NCBI RefSeq assembly: GCF_900099775.1
Contig: NZ_FMTM01000006.1
Coordinates: 186,001-250,000, forward strand
Direction: 5' to 3'
DNA from: Rhizobium mongolense subsp. loessense
GTDB lineage: Bacteria; Pseudomonadota; Alphaproteobacteria; Rhizobiales; Rhizobiaceae
DNA length: 64,000 nucleotides
The first letter of the stretch is position 1, and every line of letters begins with the position of its first letter. Made by a program: the position numbers and the translations under genes. The notes under the pieces were generated by a model. The model worked only from the letters and a program-made list of their open reading frames with translations, did no database searches and was not told where the DNA came from. Shown one piece after another: positions 58,924-64,000 of this stretch.

Positions 58924-60251
58924 GCGGTCTTTCTCGACAACCTTTCCGTTTCAGCCTGTTCCAGCCAGCCGCCCGTAAAACCGGCGCGTTCAAGGCCGAG
59001 ACGGATAACCGGCGACTGCCGCATCAGGTTCCAGATGAACTCCGACCGGTCATTTTCGATCGTCATTACCAGCAATCCTTGGTCGATCGCGACGCATCGA
59101 TCGTCCACCCAACCTTCCGGCCGGGCAGTCTTCACCGTCGGGTTGAAGCCGCCTGGAAAGCGGCCTTCGCAGAGCAGATCAGGATAGGCGGCGAGCAGCG
59201 CCTTTAGGCCATCAAGCGATGCCTGCCGGTCAAAGGGCAATGCTGCAAGCGCCGCCCAAGGTGCAATTGTCCCGTCATCCGGGCCAAGCGGTGCACCGCG
59301 GGCGGCGTAACCCAGCACCTTCGGACGCCGGCCGCCACGCATGTTGCGCGTTGGCGGCGGGCCGTCGGAGGCGGAAAGTCCCCAGACATCCTTGTTGTAG
59401 CCAATGAAGTGTCCGGGGTTGCGCTCGGCATAATCGCGCTGCACGGCGATCGAAACCTGCGTGTTGCGGAAATAGTCCCAGTCGCGGGCGGCCATCTCTC
59501 TGTCCTGGATCCCGCGGAAGTCGATCCAGGCATGAGGGAAAAGGTGAATGAAGAACGGCCCAGCATAGAGATAGGGCTCCTTGCCGAAGAGCATCCAGGA
59601 ATAGCTTGAGACGAAGGCATCGTAGCTCGATGGCGGGATCGGATGCGTCGGCGAAGCAAGTGCCAGCATATAGAGCAGGATCGCTTCGTCATATCCCTGC
59701 CAGCGCCAGCGCAGAAAGCCACTGCCCGGCTTCCAGCCCATACTGACGGTCTGCCCCTTGTTCAACGCCCAATGCCAGTCGATGCGCTCATAGATGAAAT
59801 TCGCAAGCGCGCGGATTTCCGTCTCCACCGCATCGGTCCGATCGAAATAGGCCGCAGCCGTCAGCATGCCGGCGACGAGCAAGGTCGTGTCGATTGTCGA
59901 GAGCTCGCTGTTCCAGGCCCGGTGGCCGGTATCCACATGCAGGAAGTGGTAATAAAAGCCGCGATAGCCGGTGGCGTGGCGTTCGCGTCCCTGATGGCTC
60001 CTGGCAAAGAAACGCAGCGTCGTGACAGCCCTGCCTGCCGCTTCTTGCCGCGTCATCCATCCGCGTTCGGCAGCGACCGTGTAGCTGGAGAGCGCAAAGC
60101 CGACGGCAGCGATGCTGCAGGGCACTCCGGGCACTGACGTATCCGCGACCAGGCCGTTTTCGGGATTGGAATAGTTCAGAAAATAGTCGAATGCGGATTT
60201 CTGCAGCCTGTCGATCAGTGCGGCATCCGTGTCGTCAATTCGTTGCAGCAT
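58920..60251 (-). CDS. Glucoamylase-like (PF10091/COG5368-type) glycan-acting protein
   Basis: A 443-residue protein with the (alpha/alpha)6-barrel glycoamylase-like domain: ENGLVADTSVPGVPCSIAAVGFAL, ATGYRGFYYHFLHVDTG, WNSELSTIDTTLLVAGML, and WGLSASDGPP...DDGTIAPWAAL. Acidic residues in ELSTID and SASDG are candidate catalytic sites. No signal peptide is evident. Related families (for example GH144) include endo-beta-1,2-glucanases, and rhizobia make cyclic beta-1,2-glucan, so that substrate is possible but unproven. It converges on fbpC. Confidence 0.85.
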   Translation of the reverse strand: MLQRIDDTDAALIDRLQKSAFDYFLNYSNPENGLVADTSVPGVPCSIAAVGFALSSYTVAAERGWMTRQEAAGRAVTTLRFFARSHQGRERHATGYRGFYYHFLHVDTGHRAWNSELSTIDTTLLVAGMLTAAAYFDRTDAVETEIRALANFIYERIDWHWALNKGQTVSMGWKPGSGFLRWRWQGYDEAILLYMLALASPTHPIPPSSYDAFVSSYSWMLFGKEPYLYAGPFFIHLFPHAWIDFRGIQDREMAARDWDYFRNTQVSIAVQRDYAERNPGHFIGYNKDVWGLSASDGPPPTRNMRGGRRPKVLGYAARGAPLGPDDGTIAPWAALAALPFDRQASLDGLKALLAAYPDLLCEGRFPGGFNPTVKTARPEGWVDDRCVAIDQGLLVMTIENDRSEFIWNLMRQSPVIRLGLERAGFTGGWLEQAETERLSRKTA

Positions 60252-60764
60252 ACATCAAACCAACCGTTGCCCGCCCACGCTCAACATGGCGATGCGTTGC
60301 GCGCAAATCAAATTCTTTTCAGATAATGCGGCAAAATGGCTGCGCTCGGTGGTTTTGGCGCTGGCGTTGCGAGATGGCGAAAAAACCAAAGCCGCCATAT
60401 GGTTGATTAATATAACAATTTGATATTCTATGAAAATTCGATCTCGCTAAAGGGATTTGACCCTTGACCCAAAGCATAAAATGCAATGTCTGCGCAACGC
60501 GTGCCGATACTGCAGAGTTCACTGCAATGCGCAAGGAAGCCGCTTTGCGGCGCCATCGAAAAATCCGCAAGTTGAATTTACATGTCACTCGATTGACGGG
60601 GATCGGACTTGCCTGAAATGCAGCGACTGTGACCGCGCGATGACCGGAAGAGATAGTATTGCGTTTACAACATATTGAATCCCCTAATTCTGTTAGCGCC
60701 CCGCCCCACTTCTGCCCAACGGAGCCGCAAGGATCTGATTTCCAAGTTCGGGAGATACCGCGCT
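60252..60764. other. Gene-free gap flanking the accessory segment
   Basis: About 510 bp between the glucoamylase-like and dioxygenase starts. No convincing gene is seen; only an AT-richer stretch near 60400-60440 that could hold promoters, and the tRNA T-arm-like sequence at 60450. The region sits at the presumed left edge of a small accessory segment. Confidence 0.5.
60450..60473 (-). repeat. Partial copy of the tRNA-Gly T-arm (possible attachment-site relic)
   Basis: AAGGGATTTGA-CCCTTGACCCAAA closely follows the T-arm and variable-side sequence of the tRNA-Gly gene at 62408-62432 (AAGGGATTTGA-ACCCTCGACCCCAA), the first 11 bases being identical and two gaps plus one change accounting for the rest. 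A direct repeat of a tRNA 3' part about 2 kb away is the pattern left by tRNA-targeting integrases. Chance similarity cannot be excluded. Confidence 0.4.
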
Positions 60765-61343
60765 ATGCCGACCCGGCGACATTTCCTTATCGGCTTCATT
60801 GCCACGCCGATTGTGCTCTCGCGACTCGGCCATGCAGCCGGCGCTCCTGCGCAGCTGTCGCCTACACCAACTTGTGATGACGACGATCTGACGCCAGCGC
60901 AGACAGAAGGCCCGTATTTCACCCCGGAGAGCCCTGAAAAACAGGACTTCGTGAGAGATGCGCCGGGCGGTGAAAGGATGACGCTTGTCGGTTACGTGCT
61001 CACCGGGAACTGCCAGCCCGTGGCAAAAGCGTTGATCGAGTTATGGCATGCCAATGAGGTTGGCGCCTATGACAACCGCGGATACAAACTCCGCGGACAT
61101 CAATTCACCGATGCTGAAGGCAAATGGTGGTTTGAGACGATCGTACCAGGCGTCTATCCTGGCCGCACCCGGCATTACCACCTGAAAGTCCAACGGCCCG
61201 GAGGAAACGTGCTGACGACGCAGCTCTATTTTCCCGGTGAGCCGGACAATGAACGTGACCGGATATTCAACGCAGCCTTGTTGCTCGATGTCAGGGCGAC
61301 GAGCGACGGAAAATTCGGCCGCTACGATTTCATAGTGGCGTAA
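60765..61343 (+). CDS. Exported intradiol ring-cleavage dioxygenase
   Basis: A 192-residue protein with a Tat-type signal (PTRRHFLIGFIATPIVLSRL) and an intradiol dioxygenase domain. The iron ligands are visible as Tyr in NEVGAYDNRGY, Tyr in GVYPGRTRHYHLKV and the His-x-His of RHYH. TQLYFPGEPDN closes the domain. Typical protocatechuate dioxygenases are cytoplasmic, so an exported form suggests action on periplasmic phenolics such as plant or lignin aromatics (inference). It stands between a tRNA-like relic and transposase fragments. Confidence 0.9.
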   Translation: MPTRRHFLIGFIATPIVLSRLGHAAGAPAQLSPTPTCDDDDLTPAQTEGPYFTPESPEKQDFVRDAPGGERMTLVGYVLTGNCQPVAKALIELWHANEVGAYDNRGYKLRGHQFTDAEGKWWFETIVPGVYPGRTRHYHLKVQRPGGNVLTTQLYFPGEPDNERDRIFNAALLLDVRATSDGKFGRYDFIVA

Positions 61344-61382
61344 ACCGGGCACCCTTGCATGGCAAGCGATGAGCCGAGGCCG

Positions 61383-61500
61383 TTACGCTGCAAAATTCCA
61401 CGGCACGAGAGCTTGGATTTCGCTCGCTGCGGATCGATATCGTTCATCTTGGCGGTGTGAATAAGCGTTGCGATGGTGGCCTAGGTGCGGCCCGCCCCGG
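61383..61500 (-). pseudogene. IS66-family transposase fragment (C-terminal relic)
   Basis: In minus-strand translation one frame reads ATIATLIHTAKMNDIDPQ, the characteristic end segment of IS66 transposases. A shifted frame then supplies the terminal PWNF before the stop. A stop codon precedes the segment and a frameshift interrupts it, so it is non-functional. It lies within the accessory segment next to the dioxygenase gene. Confidence 0.6.
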
Positions 61501-61757
61501 CACGGCCGGCAGTTTGGGCCCGATTGAGATTGACTACCCCTTCGACGACAGAGCCAATGAACTCCTGAAGATCGCGTCAACTGAGCTCTTGTCACATTTC
61601 GAATACACGACCTGGGCCATACTGGGACAAAGGCCCGATGGCGTGATTGCTCCGACACCTTACTTGCCACTGGATCTCCACGATCATGTATAAATCACGG
61701 AGGACGCACCTACCCGTGCCTTGCTGAAATCCTATTTGACAGAGGAAAGCTAAGCCG

Positions 61758-62078
61758 ATGAAAAGGACCAGCCTTATACTCTTTGCGCTCATGTTCGCGG
61801 TCGAACCTTCATTCGCAATCGAGCGGTTGAATGCCGGCTCGACGACCTGCGCCGCCGCTCAGCGGATTATCGCCCGCGATGGAGCGGCCATCCTGCGTTA
61901 TCCGTCTGAGACAGTACCCGGTATGACGCTTTACAAACGGTACGTGCGTAACAAGGCCCAGTGCGACAGCGATGACGAAGCCGCGCCGACATCAGTCAAG
62001 ACCGCTGACGAGCCACGATGCCGGCTGGCGCGTTGCCGATCATCCTCACACAATCAATCGACGTCAGGTTCCCGATGA
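61758..62078 (+). CDS. Secreted hypothetical protein with three or more cysteines
   Basis: A 106-residue protein: a signal peptide (MKRTSLILFALMFAVEPSFA) and a mature domain with STTCAAAQRIIARDGAAILRY, YKRYVRNKAQCD and a Cys near the C-terminus. It resembles small secreted proteins seen widely in Rhizobiales, whose function I do not know. AGAGGAA upstream of the ATG is a plausible ribosome site. The frame may be shorter in family members; the last 20 residues look frame-shifted (SSSHNQSTSGSR). Confidence 0.6.
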   Translation: MKRTSLILFALMFAVEPSFAIERLNAGSTTCAAAQRIIARDGAAILRYPSETVPGMTLYKRYVRNKAQCDSDDEAAPTSVKTADEPRCRLARCRSSSHNQSTSGSR

Positions 62079-62200
62079 CAAGTGTTGCCTTCGTTGAACG
62101 GATCCGGCGATCGGCAAGAAATGACACTCCACCCCTACGTCCTTCGTGGATGAAGTTGCAGAACCAGCCATCGAGGTTCTATCCAGGCGAATAGGCAATC

Positions 62201-62356
62201 GTCGTTGCCGGCCAGAAACTGGGACTCAAGGAAGTCGACGACGGCAATTGGCTCGTCAGCTTCATGCATTATGATCTGGGATATGTCGACCTGGAGCAGA
62301 GGACCTTGCAAACCATCGACAACCCGTTCGGCACGAGGTTGTCACCCATGTGTTAG
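62201..62356 (+). pseudogene. Transposase/integrase C-terminal fragment
   Basis: A 51-residue frame following a stop codon: GLKEVDDGNWLVSFMHYDLG and NPFGTRLSPM match the C-terminal end of rhizobial integrase-core (DDE) transposases. No upstream part in frame is present. The family (IS481-like or other) is not certain. It supports the view that 60.4-62.4 kb is insertion-derived. Confidence 0.5.
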
Positions 62357-62396
62357 GTACGTTTTGTTACCTATGTTTCCGGGCTGGAAGAATTTT

Positions 62397-62471
62397 TGGA
62401 GCGGGCGAAGGGATTTGAACCCTCGACCCCAACCTTGGCAAGGTTGTGCTCTACCCCTGAGCTACACCCGC
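62397..62471 (-). tRNA. tRNA-Gly (GCC)
   Basis: The minus-strand sequence folds as a full cloverleaf: acceptor GCGGGTG/CGCCCGC, D-arm GCTCAGGGGTAGAGC, anticodon stem and loop AACCTTGCCAAGGTT with GCC, T-arm AGGGTTCAAATCCCT. An encoded CCA is present (62397-62399). It is adjacent to a transposase relic, a usual integration hot spot. Confidence 0.97.
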
Positions 62472-62724
62472 TCAATCCGCATCAGTCCGGGGTAGTTGTT
62501 GGACCGTGGGCTGCCACCTTGCGGCGACGGGCGCTATATGGCCCAATCGATTTTCAAATGCAACAGGGAAATCACGCAAAGGCCAAGAAAAATTCCACGA
62601 CTTCAGAAGCTCATTCGCAAACTGCCGCAAATTCAGGGATAAGCGTCGATGCCGAACATTGCAAAACACGTTCCTCCGACTTAATCAGGGCAGCTTATCT
62701 CCTTCTTTGCGCACGGATGCCGCG

Positions 62725-63234
62725 ATGACTGAAGCCACGCCGAAAAACAAGAACGATCTTTTCGCCTTCCTTGACGGGCTCGGCATCGCGCATAGCACGC
62801 ATGAGCATGCTCCGGTCTTCACCGTGGCCGAATCGGTGTCGCTACGCGATGCTATTCCCGGTGGGCATACAAAAAACCTTTTCGTGAAAGATAAGAAGGA
62901 TCAGTTCTTCCTGTTGACGGTCGAGGAACATGCCGTTGTCGATCTCAAGACCGTGCATGGGCTGATCGGAGCCGCCAGCAAGGTTTCGTTCGGCAAGGCG
63001 GAAAAGCTGATGGAATATCTTGGCGTGATCCCCGGCGCGGTCACCGCCTTTGGCGCAATCAACGACATGGACAACAATGTGACCTTCGTGCTCGATGCGG
63101 ACTTGATGAAGGAGGACATCGTCAATTGCCATCCGTTGTCCAACGATGCGACGACGTCGATTGCAAGCGCAGATCTTATTCGCTTCATGGAAGCGACCGG
63201 CCATAAGCCGCTTGTCTTGAAAGTGACGTCCTGA
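62725..63234 (+). CDS. Prolyl-tRNA editing protein (YbaK/ProX type)
   Basis: A 169-residue YbaK/EbsC-fold protein. The recognisable features are HAPVFTVAESVSLRDAIPGGHTKNLFVKDKK (catalytic Lys region), SKVSFGKAEKLMEYLGVIPGAVTAFG and the late loop VNCHPLSNDATTSI, as in the stand-alone ProX proteins that hydrolyse mischarged Ala-tRNA(Pro). The start is the ATG at 62725. It stands alone, with a thioredoxin gene 54 bp after. Confidence 0.9.
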   Translation: MTEATPKNKNDLFAFLDGLGIAHSTHEHAPVFTVAESVSLRDAIPGGHTKNLFVKDKKDQFFLLTVEEHAVVDLKTVHGLIGAASKVSFGKAEKLMEYLGVIPGAVTAFGAINDMDNNVTFVLDADLMKEDIVNCHPLSNDATTSIASADLIRFMEATGHKPLVLKVTS

Positions 63235-63288
63235 CATACGATTTTAGCGCTAGAAAAAGCCGGGCAACCGGCATGGCGGGAGATACCA

Positions 63289-64000
63289 ATGAGCGGCAGC
63301 GATAATTCTTACAGCAATTCCTTCGGCAGCCAGATGTCGGCAACGGCGAACTTCGGTTCGGCGCCGCAGCCGGCGGCAGGCGGCGGACATATCAAGGATA
63401 CGACAACCGCCACTTTCACGAAGGACGTCATCGAGGAATCGCGCAATCAGCCGGTGCTCGTTGATTTCTGGGCGCCTTGGTGCGGCCCGTGCAAACAATT
63501 GACGCCAGTGCTCGAAAAGGTGGTCAATGAAGCGCAAGGCCGCGTGAAGCTCGTGAAGATGAATATCGACGACCATCCGTCGATCGCAGGTCAGCTTGGG
63601 ATTCAGTCGATCCCGGCTGTGATCGCTTTCGTCGGCGGCCGCCCGGCCGATGGTTTCATGGGTGCCGTGCCGGAAAGCCAGGTTCGCCAGTTCATCGACC
63701 GCATCGCCGGTCCTGCTGATGCGGATCAGGCGGCGGAGATCGAAGGGGTGCTCGAGGAGGCCGCGGGGCTTCTTGCCGCGGGTGACGTCAACGGTGCCGC
63801 GCAACTCTACGGCGCTGTCATGCAAGCCGATCCGGAAAATGCCAAGGCGCTTGCCGGGATGGCCGAATGCATGATTGCCGCCAACCAGCATCAGCGCGCT
63901 CGCGAAGCGCTGGCTGATCTGCCGGACGAGCTTGCCAAGGACGCCGGGATTCAGGCCGTCATCACGAAGCTCGATCAGATCGACGAAGCCCGCAAGCTCG
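63289..64000 (+). CDS. Thioredoxin-TPR protein (CnoX/YbbN-like), 3' end outside the window
   Basis: The first 237 residues are present; no stop occurs before base 64000. A flexible Ser/Gly-rich N-terminus (about 34 residues) precedes a thioredoxin domain with active site WCGPC (Cys65, Cys68) and SIPAVIAFVGG. A helical TPR-like part follows (VLEEAAGLLAAGDVNGAAQLY). CnoX-type holdases are typically just under 300 residues in E. coli and longer in alphaproteobacteria. GGAG lies 7 bases before the ATG. Confidence 0.9.
   Translation, partial: MSGSDNSYSNSFGSQMSATANFGSAPQPAAGGGHIKDTTTATFTKDVIEESRNQPVLVDFWAPWCGPCKQLTPVLEKVVNEAQGRVKLVKMNIDDHPSIAGQLGIQSIPAVIAFVGGRPADGFMGAVPESQVRQFIDRIAGPADADQAAEIEGVLEEAAGLLAAGDVNGAAQLYGAVMQADPENAKALAGMAECMIAANQHQRAREALADLPDELAKDAGIQAVITKLDQIDEARKL

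Noticed and set aside
61457..61693. Plus-strand open frame of 78 codons
   Set aside because: Its first part is antisense to the IS66 relic, with no ribosome site or family; the later part reads like a possible protein fragment but cannot be supported.
1..64000. CRISPR arrays, intact insertion sequences, prophage or conjugation genes
   Set aside because: No regular repeat-spacer pattern, complete transposase or phage/transfer gene was found on either strand; only two transposase fragments near 61.4 and 62.3 kb.

Overview
The window reads as chromosomal DNA of a Rhizobiaceae alphaproteobacterium, most likely Rhizobium sensu lato. The basis is GC-rich rhizobial codon use, a SAM-II riboswitch before metA, an RpoH2-type sigma factor, phaR/phaA/phaB, a CarD gene, many GANTC (CcrM-type) sites in one intergenic region, and EcfG/RpoE2-type promoters (GGAAC-N16-(c)GTT). 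Most of it is core genome. The only clearly accessory-looking stretch is about 60.3-62.5 kb, next to tRNA-Gly(GCC).

Layout. 0-3.5 kb: a cystine/polar amino-acid ABC uptake operon (minus), a DeoR regulator and an MFS transporter. 3.6-8.3 kb: ispG and a polyprenyl diphosphate synthase (convergent), mtgA, a glutathione transferase, rpmF and a small membrane protein. 8.3-11.1 kb: polyhydroxybutyrate genes phaR, phaA, phaB. 11.1-12.7 kb: three tiny genes, two of them behind a candidate stress promoter, then a 0.7-kb gene-free GANTC-rich region. 12.7-18.9 kb: a Suv3-like RNA helicase with an RG-rich tail, an S4 protein, ferredoxin, carD behind a hairpin-rich leader, and rpoH2 behind an EcfG promoter with a structured, microORF-containing leader. 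19-25 kb: an M48 lipoprotein protease and the TPP-riboswitch thiBPQ operon opposite thiamine pyrophosphokinase. 25-31 kb: an ABC-F ATPase, a BacA/SbmA-like ABC exporter whose nucleotide-binding domain has lost its catalytic motifs, SAM-II-controlled metA (predicted O-acetyltransferase) and galM. 31-35 kb: a GntR-led amino-sugar operon. 35-37.8 kb: efp with both of its modification enzymes (epmA, epmB).

38.1-49.4 kb is the most interesting block. A stand-alone carrier protein, an acyl-CoA dehydrogenase homologue, an aminoacyl-tRNA-synthetase-like amino acid:[carrier protein] ligase, a DUF1839 protein and a GH2 glycosidase form one tight plus-strand operon. It faces genes for a two-domain alpha/beta hydrolase, a polysaccharide flippase and two glycosyltransferases. 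I propose, as inference, a pathway that activates an amino acid on a carrier protein, modifies it and transfers it to a glycan or other acceptor. DUF1839 would be the transferase because it shows a Cys/Asp/His arrangement like BtrH-type acyltransferases.

49.5-58.9 kb holds a stand-alone Lrp-type ligand domain, a LysR-led D-lysine/pipecolate catabolic set (amaA, amaB, dpkA) and an iron(III) fbpABC transporter behind an ICE/Irr-like palindrome. 58.9-60.2 kb encodes a glucoamylase-like protein. 60.3-62.5 kb has a partial copy of the tRNA-Gly T-arm, a Tat-exported intradiol dioxygenase, two transposase remnants and tRNA-Gly. The window ends in a prolyl-tRNA editing protein and a truncated thioredoxin-TPR (CnoX-like) gene.
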